A DNA stretch of 64,000 nucleotides from Bos javanicus (lineage: Eukaryota; Chordata; Mammalia; Artiodactyla; Bovidae), in the NCBI RefSeq assembly GCF_032452875.1, contig NC_083881.1:68145689-68209688 (forward strand), in the 5' to 3' direction. This document shows, in pieces, positions 32,151 through 43,620 of the stretch. Within the stretch, counting starts at the first letter, position 1; each line of letters opens with the position of its first letter. The notes beneath the pieces are model-generated. The model worked only from the letters and a program-made list of their open reading frames with translations, was not told the origin of the DNA and did not search any database. Made by a program: the position numbers and the translations under genes.

Positions 32151-33095
32151 ATGTTAACTGACAAGTCAACAGTACACGGGTTGTATTTAACACCAAGACA
32201 AGTTAGCTCTTAAGCAAGAGGGGCAGCCTTTGTTACATTTTGTGCTGTTTCATTTTAATTGACAGGGTGACCACGCTGCAAAACCTTTATTGAGTCAAAG
32301 CAGTGCAAGCAAGTGCCTCTAGATGTCTACAGTCAGATTGGTTGGCTCCTGACATGTCCTTAACTGACTCTGAGCACACGGACGACAACCGCCGGGATAA
32401 CGGCGTCATCTGGCAATGCTACTGACTTCAGACCTAGGAAAATGCAAAACATTTAAAAATCAGTAATTTTATAAAATCAGTCCAAGCTTCACTCCTCTTG
32501 CAAAATACGCCCCCAGTCTCCAAATGGTCCTCCCTGAACAGAGTTCAAGCAAGAGTTCTGTCTAGTATTGCATCCTTGCTCACACTCCAGGAAGGCACAG
32601 CCCAAACACCCAAGCTCACCTATAAGAAAAGGAAGTCTTCCATTGAGACCTGGGGAGTGGACTGTATTTGAAAATCCCTTGGGTGCTTTTTTTTTTTTTT
32701 TTTTTTTGAGCAATAAATTTATGCTGAGTTTGAGGCAGAAGAGCCACAAGAGCAAGTTAATTAATTTTTCTGAGAAAGATGTGGCTAATTTGAAGGCAAT
32801 AACAACGACTTATGCCTCACAATTGCTATGCTTTATCCAGCACTTTATATTCACAATCAGTTTCAATGACTGTTGTTTATTATCATAATCACTTACATTC
32901 TATTTCCTCTTGAAAGGAAAGCTGAAAATATCACCGACCTATGAGAAAAATAAATTTCAAAGTCAGAGAAGGTAAAATAACTTCCTTAGAAAAAAGTTTT
33001 TTGAATTTTTCACTCTGATTTACTTCATTAATTACAGGACTATATATGAATCAAATGTCCATGTGTTTGAATGTAGCCAGGGTCTCAGGAGAGGC
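32151..33095. other. Non-coding stretch with a 24-base poly(T)
   Basis: No gene. A T run lies at about 32684-32707, which could be the reversed poly(A) tail of a retrocopy, but no TSD or body was recognised. The segment 32260-32440 has an unusually CpG-containing core (ACCGCCGGGATAACGGCG). Confidence 0.4.
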
Positions 33096-33099
33096 AAGG

Positions 33100-33315
33100 C
33101 GAAGGAAGAAATAGAGGCGTTGGTGTGAGAGCTGAGTTCGAATCCCAGCTCTGCTCCTCACTAGCTGTGACTTGGGGACACACGGCCTCTGCTCTGACAC
33201 TGAGTCTCCTGCCCCATCAAGTGGAGGTGTAGCCACTGCCTCAGGATGTTGTGAGCATGAAACAAAGCCCTGCACCCAAAGCACATGGCAGGGGCCTGTC
33301 ACGGGGCACTCAGGA
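33100..33315 (-). repeat. MIR SINE (reverse)
   Basis: GAGCTGAGTTCGAATCCCAGC, CACTAGCTGTGACTTGGGG and GGATGTTGTGAGCATGAAAC. Confidence 0.8.
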
Positions 33316-33399
33316 AAGGCCCGGTGCCTTTTTGCACCGTGTACCTCTAATCTACATCATAAATCAAGTGACGGGCTCATGGTCTGTCCTAGGCCCACC

Positions 33400-33990
33400 A
33401 TAACTAGGTGCTGGAGGTTAAAGAGTGAATAAGACACACTGCTGGCTCTTGAGGCTCTCACAGTCCCTTAGGGAAGTGCATTCATTCAACAGATATTCAT
33501 TAAGTGCTTATTGTGTGTCAGGCACTGTTCTGAGAGGGGAGAGACAAAATTCCCATCCTCAAGGAACCTATGTTTTACTGGAGGTGACAGCAATCCCACT
33601 GATGAAGAAGTAAGTAATGATTTGGTAGGTAGGGGTCAGTGCTGTGAAGAACTGGGACCAGAGAATGGTGGTCGGGGTTGAGATTTTGGTAGTTTGCCTG
33701 GGGGCAGCCTGTCTGAGAAGGGGACCCTTGAGACGTGCCCTGAAGAGAGTGGGGGAAGAGACTCACCAGAGTGTACCAAGTGCTAAGGTGGGAATGGGCT
33801 TGGTTTGGAAAAGCGGTGGGAGGCTGGTGAGGCTGGAGCGGATCAAACCAGAAGGTGTGGCTGAGAGGAGAGCCAGGGGTCAGATAGCAGGGGCCAGAGA
33901 GGCAGTCAGTTGTCTGTAACACGAATGCTCTGCTGGTGCAAACCTGGTGCTTTGGGGACACAGATGGGGGGCTTTGTTCACTCTGCTTTG
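33400..33990 (-). repeat. L2 3' end(s) (reverse)
   Basis: AGTGAATAAGACACACTGC at 33425, then a second 3' end at 33481 (CATTCAACAGATATTCATTAAGTGC, GTCAGGCACTGTTCTGAG) and GGGGACCCTTGAGACGTGCCCTGAAG. The 91-codon plus-strand frame here is a repeat artefact. Confidence 0.7.
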
Positions 33991-34695
33991 GGCTGAGGTG
34001 TAGCCGGTGGGTTGGTGCGAGGGAAGGCCGCTCAGAAAGCCGAGGATGGAGCTCAACCCTTCACCCATGGTCAGGCTCCCGGGGCCAAAGACAACAGGAC
34101 GCTGAGTGGGTCCTCAAGGGGTTTAGAGGTCGTCGGGATTATGAAACAAAATCCTCGACCCAACAGGATCGTAGGCCCCACAGAGGAAGAGGTCATGGCA
34201 TGTGGTGTGGATTGCCATGCTTGGGCACCTATGGCGGCCAGAGAAGCCCTTTGAGCTGTAATGTGACCGGATCCCACAGTGAGCGGCACTGAAGAAGGGG
34301 GCATAGTAGAGGAAGAAAATTAGACCTTTGCAGAAATGAACTCGAAGACACACAGGACGCCTCCTCTACTTTGTCCAAAGGAGGTGTCTGCCAGCATGAC
34401 ACCACACGTCTATGACACCCTATCTTGTCTCGGGGTGGTGGGCAAGCGTAGCTGTTGGTGTCTCTCAGAACCAAGGGGCCTGCTCTTTCACACAGCAGTC
34501 CCTCAGGACTCTGGCCTTCAGCTGGCAAGCTGGTCTGCAGGTCTCTGTCTACGTCAAGAACCGTGAGGAAAGGGACACGGTTTCAGGGGATGCCCACCTG
34601 TCCTCTTGCCCTGGGCCACCCTCTTAAGATGGGGATGAGGAGGAAGGGGGTCACTGTTAGTCGGTCTGCCAAGAGGCGGCAGGCAGAGAAGGCTT
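33991..34695. other. GC-rich non-coding stretch
   Basis: Several overlapping frames on both strands, none with a domain or splice context. Contains the first copy (34258-34296) of a diverged direct repeat whose second copy is at 35041-35079. Confidence 0.4.
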
Positions 34696-34699
34696 GAGG

Positions 34700-34912
34700 T
34701 CAAGCAGGCAGGTCTAGGTCTGACTTCCAATTCTGCCCCGAGACAGCTGACTGTGGGCCAGTAACTACCCCTCTTTGGGCTTTATTTTGCTCATCTGTAA
34801 ACTGGGCTAATAGCTATATAAGTTTCATACTCTTGTTATGGGGACAAAATGAATTAAGCATTTAGCATCATGTCAGGCACATATAAGGCTGTCAGTAAAG
34901 GTTAGCTATGGT
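34700..34912 (-). repeat. MIR SINE (reverse)
   Basis: CTGACTTCCAATTCTGCCCC, TGTGGGCCAGTAACTACCC, GCTCATCTGTAAACTGGGC and TCAGGCACATATAAGGCTG. Confidence 0.85.
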
Positions 34913-36935
34913 TTCTCCCTGTAATATATTTCATTAAAGAGGTAGAAATGACCTCAGTTCACATGAACAGTTTGAATTGTTTGCACTTGACATGGTGGAT
35001 CCACAGGAGCCAAAAAAAAAAAAGCTCTCTGAGCCATAAAGTAATATGATTAGATCTCATGGTGAGTGGCATTGAAGATGAGCTGAGGAAGGGACAGAAT
35101 GGGATAACAACCAAGGCAGTAAACACTGGCTTCTGTTTCAAGACAGTTGGTTGCAAAGACGAAATGATTACTTGAGGGGAATTCTTAGGACAGACTGTAA
35201 AGGAAGTTTCCAAATCTAGGCTCAGCAGCTGTGCCATCCCTACCATGGACACCATTTGTGTCCAAAGAGGTGGGTTTTGTCCTTTACTCTGGCCAAGGGA
35301 TTAGTAGAGAAAAAGGATAAGGTCATGGCCATCCGGAGCTGGTACCAGAAAAGTGGAACCAGGATGGAGTCCTTGCTTAGACACTACCCACTGGGCTCCA
35401 GTAAGCATCCTTGTCAACACCCATTGTCATGGGAACCGCTTTACCCATAACTCTAAGAGACTTTTACTTTTTGGCTAGCTCATTCTCACCAATTAGGGAA
35501 AATATAACCAACCAATACCTTTACCACCCTTCACCATGCCTGGCACATGACACATACCCAACAACTGTTTCCTGGCTGCATAAATCAACCTATTTTTCCT
35601 CTGTAATCAAAAACTAAATTATAACCTATTGTTGGATGAGGTTCACATTCATCCTGATGGCTAAATCTGATGATGAGATTATTTGGCCAATGAGTAATCA
35701 GTTCAATTCATGGTCATAAACTAGAAATACCTTGCAAAAACAGTACTACAGATTTTCCAGGTCACGTGCATTTTATAAGCCCATGTTTGCCAGAGAAGTG
35801 TCACAGGTGGGACAGTAATTGAAGTCAGCCTTTTAGATTTGGCTGTTGAAAGTCATTACTCACTCTGGGCAAAGAAATGGTAGGGAGGCCATGTAGCATT
35901 TGAGAAACTTGAGGCATTAAGACTTATCAACTGAACTTTACAGCTGGAAATATGATGGTGTAGGAAGGTTAAGTGGCTTGGTCATTGTGCCAAAGGTAGG
36001 AACATACATTAGGGATTATTAGTGATAGCTTTGCTATGAAATTCATCAACAGGCCCCCAAGCCAACATTATTCCCTTGTTCCAACACAGAACTCGGCGAG
36101 AAGGGAGAGGCGGCAAGAGGAAGATGATTAAGCAGTAAAACTCTTTCTAGAGGAAAGTGAAAATGTGTCCAAAGTATATAGACAAGGAGCAATATTAGAG
36201 TCAGCCAGAAGAGACCCAAGGAGCTACAACTGTTTAAATAAAATTGCCATTTTATATTCACAATGGGCCAGATTTTATCCCGGTATAGCTCCTCAGGAAT
36301 TCTCTGGAAAGGTTCCTAACTCTAGAGTTACTTGGTGTGAGTGAATTGGGGCCCTATGAAAATGATACTCAGTGATGATTTTATGCAACTACTTTTTAAC
36401 CACCTAACAGACAGAGAATCACTTTTCTCCCAGTCCCACGTTGGCACGGTCCTGGGATGAAGGTTCAGCAAATCCCATTATACATGGATTTGACTTTTCT
36501 TTCACTTTGATAGCTTTGGGGAAAGAAACTCCAATGAGTTGTGTATTTGTCCAGCTAACTCAGCATAAATATTCATTTCTACAGAATATGTGCACTATGC
36601 AAAGTTGGCTCAGCCATTTAAACTTATAAAAAGTCCAGCACATGCTGTAAGAATCACTTAAGTAACGAAAATAAAAACCCCAACGATGTCTATACCTGGA
36701 GAATCAGATTGCTTCTACTATTGCCTGTTCGCTTGCTACAGGCAGCAAATACCAAGAAAGTTCGTTCTGTTCCCTCCTGTCTCTGTCGTTCTGATGGTCC
36801 TATTGTAATTACATTCTTTCCTCTGATATTTTGAAATGTTCCAGCCAGCTTAGTCTTTCCTTAAGTAGTCTTCCACTTTAGGAAACTGCTACCCTCTTTC
36901 CTGATGTTTCACTGTCCCAAATTCATCATCTATGG
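34913..36935. other. 2-kb stretch, mostly unique
   Basis: No gene recognised. A MIR scrap (GAAGGTTAAGTGGCTTGGTCATTGTGCC) lies near 35962-35990. The rest shows no young repeats. Confidence 0.45.
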
Positions 36936-36941
36936 AAAACC

Positions 36942-36980
36942 TCTCTCTCCCTCTCTCTCTCTCTCTCTTTTTTTTTTTTC
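36942..36980. repeat. (CT)n microsatellite with poly(T)
   Basis: CTCTCTCTCC followed by uninterrupted CT units and a run of 13 T. Likely polymorphic. Confidence 0.9.
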
Positions 36981-37224
36981 CTTTTCTAAGCTCCCATTGA
37001 TATGGTGAGACAAAGATGAGTAAGTCACAGTTTTTGCCCCTGAGAAACTCATAGCGTAGTGGAAGGCAGAAATGTGATCAGGAGAATACATGGGAACACC
37101 AAGTGGAGCTGTATTTGCCAGCCCGGAAAGAAATCTAGGAAAGCCTCTGAAAAGAGGTAGCATCTAAACTGAGTCATAAGCATTAAATAGGAGTTGGGGG
37201 TGGGTAGGCAGAGGATGGTGGAGA

Positions 37225-37493
37225 TGGCAGTGGCACCCCACTTCAGTCCTCTTGCCTGGAGAATCCCAGGGACAGAAGAGCTTGGAAGGCTGCAGTCCAT
37301 GGGGTTGCTGAGGGTTGGACACTACTGAGCGACTTCACTTTCACTTTTTACTTTCATGCATTGGAGAAGAAAATGGCAACCCACTCCAGTGTTCTTGCCT
37401 GGAGAATCCCAGGGACGGGGAGCCTGGTGGACTGCCGTCTATGGGGTCGCACAGAGTCGGACACGACTGAAGCGACTTAGCAGCAGCAGCAGC
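37225..37493 (+). mobile_element. Bov-A2 SINE
   Basis: Dimer: units start near 37229 and 37373, joined by TTCACTTTCACTTTTTACTTT, with an (AGC)n tail. TSD AGGCAGAGGATGGTGGAGA at 37206-37224 and again at 37494 (last base differs in context). Confidence 0.93.
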
Positions 37494-37512
37494 AGGCAGA
37501 GGATGGTGGAGA

Positions 37513-37642
37513 AGGCAACGGCAACCCACTCCAGTATTCTTGCCTGGAGAATCCCAGGGACAGAGGAGCCTAGTGGGCTGCCGTCTATGGGGTCACACAG
37601 AGTTGGACACGACTGAAGCGACTTAGCAGCAGCAGCAGCAGC
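37513..37642 (+). mobile_element. Third Bov-A unit with (AGC)n tail
   Basis: AACGGCAACCCACTCCAGTA to ACTGAAGCGACTTAGCAGC. It follows the second copy of the target site and is itself followed by a third, diverged copy (AGGCAGACGATGGA, 37643-37656). Confidence 0.9.
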
Positions 37643-38139
37643 AGGCAGACGATGGAGCAGGAAAAAAAGAATCCAGTGCTAAGGGGTCCATGTGAACAAA
37701 GACAAAAAGGCCAGAGTTTGGATGATGCTGATGTGGAGTCAGGGGTGGAGGACCACAGGTCGTCTGGGACACCCGTGATGGCAAAATAGGTGGCAGACAG
37801 TTGGAGAGAGAAAACTGGAGAGGTTGACAAGACCCCAGCACCAGACCTAGTTATACTTGGAGGTCTCCTTTGAGAGTTCTTTTGTGCTAAAGCTTTGAGA
37901 GTTCTGTTCCCAAAAGAGCCTGCTTCTTTCCAGTCATGTCTCCACAACAATACATGGTCAAAGGGATGGAAGAAGTAATCACTGAGAAATCGTTTTCATG
38001 GTGAGACTCACAGAGTCATTAAACAATATGTATGATATTTCTGAATGCAGATCATACCCAGAGTTTTGTTCCTGTGTGGATTAATTTAGACTCACAGTCA
38101 ATTTGCTTATTGATTTACTCAAGTTTTTATTACTCACAT

Positions 38140-38305
38140 TATGTTTTAATTTTATTTATTTTTACATGTCTATTTATTTTTTAATTTTAATAATTGAAGG
38201 ATAAATGCTTTACAGAATTTTGTTGGTTTCTGCCAAACATCAGCATGAATCAACCATAGGTATACATATGTCCCCTCCCTCTTGCATCTTCCCTCCCACC
38301 TGTTT
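38140..38305 (-). mobile_element. Ruminant L1 3' end (reverse)
   Basis: ATTGAAGGATAAATGCTTTACAG, CATGAATCAACCATAGGTATACATATGTCC. Parallel to 26870-27135. Confidence 0.75.
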
Positions 38306-38319
38306 ATATAATTATCTAC

Positions 38320-38725
38320 CACAGGCCAAGACTTAAGCCAGACACTAAGGATACAAAGGGAAATAAGACAACAGCCCCGGGGTACAGTGTTCTCCTTTAA
38401 AGGTACCACCTAAGAAAAGTTCCTGCCTTCATGAAATTCATGTTCTGGGTGCAAAGACAGGCAGACAAACACAGTTTCAGTGCTGTGGTCAACGCTTGCC
38501 TTGAGCAGAGTTTAGTAAAATTGTTAATTTACAAGAATGATCAGGAGAGAAGTCAAGACTTGATATTTACAGAGTGTACTCTACCAGTTGTGCGTGACCT
38601 CAAAAAAGTTATTGAACCTCTCTGAGTTTGCTTTCCTATCTATAAAATGGGGGTGATGACATCTATCTGATAGAATAGTTTCCAGGATCATATGAGACAA
38701 TATATGTACCTGCAGCATTGTAGGT
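38320..38725 (-). repeat. L2 fragment then MIR (both reverse)
   Basis: 38320-38490: CCAGACACTAAGGATACAAAG and TTCCTGCCTTCATGAAATTC (L2 3' end). 38560-38725: GTTATTGAACCTCTCTGAGTTTGC and CTATAAAATGGGGGTGATGAC (MIR). Confidence 0.7.
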
Positions 38726-38999
38726 ATAACACATTTAATTTCAACCAAAATTCCTCCAACGTGCAATTTGCATTCAAGTCATATACTAGTTCTTAATCCT
38801 CAAAACACCTCAAAGATAAATAGGATATAGTTTGCACCTTTAAGGAACTCTCCATCAGGTGTTAGTTTTCTTCTAATTAATACAGATATTAACTTCTATT
38901 TTTCACATCTCAGTTTCTCACCCAGGAACTGAGGTTAGTCTTCCTGCCTCCCTCCCCTCCTTCATAGAAAGCCTTAGGACCTAAAAGAGCTTAAACATG

Positions 39000-39046
39000 C
39001 ACACGTGCACACACGCACACACACACACACACGCATGCACGTGCAC
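39000..39046. repeat. (CA)n microsatellite with GTGCAC units
   Basis: ACACGTGCACACACGCACAC through CACGCATGCACGTGCACAG; alternating purine/pyrimidine throughout, so capable of Z-DNA. Confidence 0.9.
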
Positions 39047-40545
39047 AGTGCGGCATTAAGCACACATTCTGAAAATAACTCACCAAACAAACAAAGCTTC
39101 TTCATGCCAGTATTTGTTTTGGGCTGGGGCTGCTAGTGCTTTGGCTCATAGAGCTGTAGGTTTTAGAGTGGTTCGTTCTAGGACATAGAAATGTGTAGGC
39201 AAGTTTTCTGGCTTATGTCCGGAATCCCTTTATGACTCCTTGGTGAGGAAAAGGCAGAGAATCACAGGAGCCTTGGGTTCTAATACCTCTCCCAAACTGC
39301 TGGTGCTATCACTGGGCGGGAAAGCAAGAATTCCATATGCCAAATGCCTTTGGATGACATGATGGGCTTGGGGACTTCCTTTAGGATTTTGTTTCTGTCT
39401 TGGGATGTGCTACACTTGTTTGTCTCTTCCATGTGTTCTGTCCGGCAGCAGCTGTTTCTAAGTTATCTGGGCCAACCCACAGGGACACTTAAGCATCCAG
39501 AGAACATTTGTGATAATACACCAGATAAATCCATTTCTGTTACATGGTTTTCCTGCAGAGAAACAGGGGAAAGACCAGCATTTGGATGTTATTCCAGCTT
39601 ATGAGGCACATCTGCCACACATTAAGCAACCATTTTAGGGATTCATTTCTGAGAATGACCTCTTTTCATTTTGGAAGGACAGCTACAGCTACGTCTCCCT
39701 GAAGGTTTCATTCTACCAAAGGCAGCCCAAACACAGGGGTTGTTGAAAATTTCAATCCCATTCAATGATGTGCCAATGAGTCTCAGTGAAACAAAATCTG
39801 GCAAATGACATCATTGTGTATATTTTTTCATTTATTCCTTCGTTTCTTTTTTTTTTTTTTGAAAATGATTTTTTTCTAAGTGATTCAATTGAGTTGTAAC
39901 TCATCGTAAATCTTGTCCCAGAATCAATAGAACCCAGTATGAGCTGACTGGAAACTTTTTGTAGTTCTTTGGCAAAAAACGATGATATTTAGGGATCTAA
40001 GACAAAGAGCAAAGTTTAAAAGTAGAATTTAAAAAGCACAATGTGGTTGACCTGCATGTGTCAAGCACAGTCTGTATCCACCATGGTTAGAGTATGTAAT
40101 AAAGGAGATTTCAAGTATCTTAAAACTCTCAAAGTTCAAGGTATTTTGTAACTCTCAAAGTTCAGGGTAATTCTAGAGCAACCTGGTCCAGTCTACTGTC
40201 AAAAATAAATAAATAGGAATGTGTTCAGTCTCCTCCTCTGCTTGTCTGCTTTAGGACCCAACCTCATCTCATCTCTCCTGATAGGTCTAGTCAGCATAAT
40301 TCAGGGGAGATAAAATAGAAAGTCAATTTTATTTTATTTTTTTAGTGGAAAATAGGAGGAGCTCCTGGTGAACTCGTTATGGCTTTATGGTTTCGAGGAA
40401 TGGAAACTCAGCACAGTTGCAGAGGTGGGGATTCCTACATAAAGAATGAACATCACGGGGATCACAAAACACTGTGACAGGATCCCTGAAGCTGCATTTC
40501 TGAGTCTCCCCCACTGTCATCACATTTGATGGCCTCAGCATCCAC
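39047..40545. other. Non-coding stretch, nothing recognised
   Basis: T-rich tracts at 39847-39860; a 20-bp direct repeat at 40124-40143 and 40150-40169. The frame at 39344-39604 has no domain. Confidence 0.45.
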
Positions 40546-40888
40546 AGAGATAATCCACTCAACATCCTGGCCTCAGTCCCCTGACCTTGTCACTTCCCAT
40601 GCCTTTTCTTGCAGCCCCTATTAATCCACCTACCCCCATGGTCTTATCCGAAACCTTGCCATTCTCAGTAACTGCACCGCCTTCAAAATTGTGATTTTTC
40701 AGCATCCCACATTCATCCCTTTGATTAGTACTCCCACACCAACATTTCTTTATTCTTATCAGCATCTCAAACCCACTGACTTTACCACTTTTTCACTGTC
40801 CCTTACCACTGCCTCTTTTCCCTCCCAACCTCCTTGTTTCTCTCTTTACCCAGCATGGATTCTGTAGTCTGTGATGGTAGTCACTCTC
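40546..40888. other. Pyrimidine-rich non-coding stretch
   Basis: CT-rich on the plus strand; could be a decayed L2 internal part but I cannot show it. Confidence 0.3.
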
Positions 40889-41826
40889 TTCAGTTCAGTT
40901 CAGTTCAGTCGCTCAGTCGTGTCCGACTCTTTGCAACCCCACGAATCACAGCACGCCAGGCCTCTCTGTCCATCACCAACACCCAGAGTTCACTCAGACT
41001 CATGTCCATCGAGTCAGTGATGCCATCCAGCCATCTCATCCTCTGTCATCCCCTTCTCCTCCTGCCCTCAATCCCTCCCACATCAGAGTCTTTTCCAATG
41101 AGTCAACTCTTCGCATGAGCTGGCCAAAGTACTGGAGTTTCAGCCTTAGCATCATTCCTTCCAAAGAAATCCCAGGGCTGATCTCCTTCAGAATGGACTG
41201 GTTGGATCTTCTTGCAGTCCAAGGGACTCTCAAGAGTCTTCTCCAACAACACAGTTCAAAAGCATCAATTCTTTGGTGCTCAGCTTTCTTCACAGTCCAA
41301 CTCTCACATCCATACATGACCACTGGAAAAACCATAGCCTTGACTAGACGGACCTTTGTTGGCAAAGTAATGTCTCTGCTTTTCAATATGCTATCTAGGT
41401 TGGTCATAACTTTTCTTCCAAGGAGTAAGCATCCTTTAATTTCATGGCTGCAGTCACCATCTGCAGTGATTTTGGAGCCCCCCAAAATAAAGTCGGATAC
41501 TGTTTCCACTGTTTCCCCATCTATTTCCCATGAAGTGATGGGACCAGATGCCATGATCTTCATTTTCTGAATGTTGAGCTTTAAGCCAACTTTTTCACTC
41601 TCCATTTTCACTTTCATCAAGAGGCTTTTGAGTTCCTCTTCACCTTCTGCCATAAGGGTGGTGTCATCTGCATATCTGAGGTTATTGATATTTCTCCCAG
41701 AAATCTTGATTACAGCTTGTGCTTCTTCCAGCCCAGCGTTTCTCATGATGTACTCTGCATATAAGTTAAATAAGCAGGGTGACAATATACAGCCTTGACG
41801 TACTCCTTTTCCTAGTTGGAACCAGT
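40889..41826 (-). mobile_element. BovB 3' fragment with 249-codon RT frame
   Basis: The longest BovB frame in the window (minus strand, 41785 down to 41036). It begins with SPCLFNLYAEYIMRNAG, contains the RT catalytic YADD box (NNLRYADDTTLMAE), then GPITSWEIDGE, MTNLDSILKSRDITLPTKV, MYGCESWTVKKAEHQR and [19 protein letters not shown]. The N-terminal endonuclease and most RT motifs are missing (5' truncation at about 41826). Its TTCAGTTCAGTTCAG tail marks the younger BovB type. Not functional alone. Confidence 0.95.
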
Positions 41827-41831
41827 CTACT

Positions 41832-42056
41832 TGCGTTCTAAGTCACTTCAGTTGTATCTGACTCTTTGCAACCCCATGGACTGTAGCCTACCAGGCTCCT
41901 CTGTCCGTGGGATTCTCCAGGCAAGAATACTAGAGTGGGTTGCCATGCTGTATCCTCCAGGGGAATCTTCCCAGCCCAGGGATAGAACCCAAGTCTCTTC
42001 TGTCTACTGCATTGGCAGGCAGGTTCTTTACCTCTAGCACCACCAGGGAAGCCCCA
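41832..42056 (-). mobile_element. Bov-tA SINE (reverse) abutting BovB
   Basis: TTCTAAGTCACTTCAGTTGTATC to CTCTAGCACCACCAGGGAAGCCCC. It lies directly at the truncated 5' side of the BovB copy. Confidence 0.92.
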
Positions 42057-42615
42057 CTCTTTTACATGTGCCCTCAAATTCTTGTTCTTTCAGTTACTCC
42101 ATGACACTGGAAACATCTCAGCTCTAATTGAATCCAACTCTCTGACAACTCTGCCGTGCCTGCACCCCAGCAATTAACTCAACATGGGGAAGAGGCACAA
42201 GCTGATTTTTCCTTCTTTAAACTCATGACACATAAATCTCAAGTAGGCCCTCTGCACCAGCTGGTGTGCTTACCTTCTTTCTCTTGTCAATTCATTCTTT
42301 TTTCCCCAAGACAACTATTTCATACTTTCCTTCTTTCTTTAAACAACTGTCCCCCCTTCCCCTTCCTCACTCTTCATTAGGACCTCTACTCTCACAACAC
42401 CGAGGAGTGAAAATAGAAGCAGTCAGAAGAGAGCTGCTTCCTCTGTCTGCCACTGGAACAACCTGTCTGTACATCGACCCACATGTCCTGCCTTCCCTCT
42501 CGTTATGAAAGATAAATTTTGTTGGTTTTTTGTTTCTAGTCTCATGCGGAACCCCTCCACTCATCTACGTCTCCCCTCCGTTTCCTGGTTCATCAACCTT
42601 TCTCTAGTTCATCAT
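42057..42615. other. Pyrimidine-rich non-coding stretch
   Basis: TCTTT-rich, with no gene. Possibly further L2 interior; not provable by eye. Confidence 0.35.
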
Positions 42616-42619
42616 TTCC

Positions 42620-43620
42620 TTTTGCATTTCAACATTCTGTAACATCTTCCACATTTTAAAAAACTCTGTTCACCCAAGCTTCCCTTCTGGATACAGCCCC
42701 TTTTCCTTCTCTGGCAAGAATTTGCAAAGGAATGTTTACACTCACTGCCTCTTGCTCATCTCACACTTTCCTCAATTCTCTCTAATTTCAGGGGGTCTAT
42801 TACCATCACTGGGCTTCCCTGGTAGGTCAGCTGGTAAAGAATCTGCCTGCAAAGCAGGAGACCCTGGTTCAATTCCTGGGCTGGGAAGATTCCCCTGGAG
42901 GAGGGCATGGAAACCCACTCCAATATTCTTCCCTGGAGAGTCCCCAAGGACAGAGGAGCCCGGTGGGCTACAGTCCATGGGGTCGCAAATAATCGGACAT
43001 GACTGAGCGACTGAGCACAGCACAGTATTGCCATCACTCCCCTGAGATCCCTCTCGATGAAGTTGCCAGTCACCTCCGTGCTGCCACCAAGGTCCACCCT
43101 AGTCTTCATCTTCTCCCTGTCTGCAGCATCTGTGACACCAATCCCTACAGTTGGTGACCCCTTCCTTCTCAAAACACTCGACTCACTTGGTTGCCAGGGC
43201 ACCACGTGCTTCCACTTGTTCTTTCTTCCCAATCTCCACATGTGGCATTCTCCTAAAATCATTCCTCTTTCCCTCTCTACCCATAACTCCTTCAGTATTC
43301 TCAGTAACATGGTTTTAAAGAAAGAAACACAACATTTATACTGATGAGTCCCCACATTACAGCTCCAACTCTAACCTCTCCAATGTCCTACTCTCCTCCA
43401 TCTGAATGTCTCCGAGCCATGTCTAACTCAACATGTCCACACCAAGTTCTAAACTTGTGCCCCTACCTCTTCCTGCCAAGTGTTCCCAGTTTCAGTAAGT
43501 AGCAATATTATTCTTCTGGTGATAAAGCAAAAACCTAGGAATCATTCATCGTTCCTTCCTTTCCCCTGGCAGCCATTACCCAATCCGTCAACAATTCTAT
43601 CAGCTTTAATAGTCTAACAG
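42620..43620 (+). mobile_element. L2 ORF2 region, sense, split by Bov-tA
   Basis: CACTGCCTCTTGCTCATCTC on the left; CAGTCACCTCCGTGCTGCCACC, CCCTGTCTGCAGCATCTGTGACACC and CTCAAAACACTCGACTCACTTGG on the right follow the L2 RT region; AACATGTCCACACCAAGTTC and AAACCTAGGAATCATTCATC follow downstream. Frames are broken. Confidence 0.75.
42813..43023 (+). mobile_element. Bov-tA SINE inside L2
   Basis: GGGCTTCCCTGGTAGGTCAGC to GACTGAGCGACTGAGCACAG. CCATCACT before and after suggests an 8-bp TSD. Confidence 0.93.

Larger units (their letters stand above)
37000..37850 (-). repeat. L2 (reverse) interrupted by Bov-A2 units
   Basis: GAGTAAGTCACAGTTTTTGCCCCTGAG and AAAGCCTCTGAAAAGAGGTAGCATC on the left, GGCCAGAGTTTGGATGATGCTGATGTGG on the right. 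The SINE array at 37225-37642 sits in the middle. Confidence 0.6.

Noticed and set aside
37225..37642. CRISPR-like array (repeated units with short tails)
   Set aside because: The units are about 130-bp Bov-A SINE monomers with AGC microsatellite tails in a vertebrate genome, not repeat-spacer units.
42756..43355. A 199-codon minus-strand frame
   Set aside because: It crosses an antisense Bov-tA and antisense L2; no domain.
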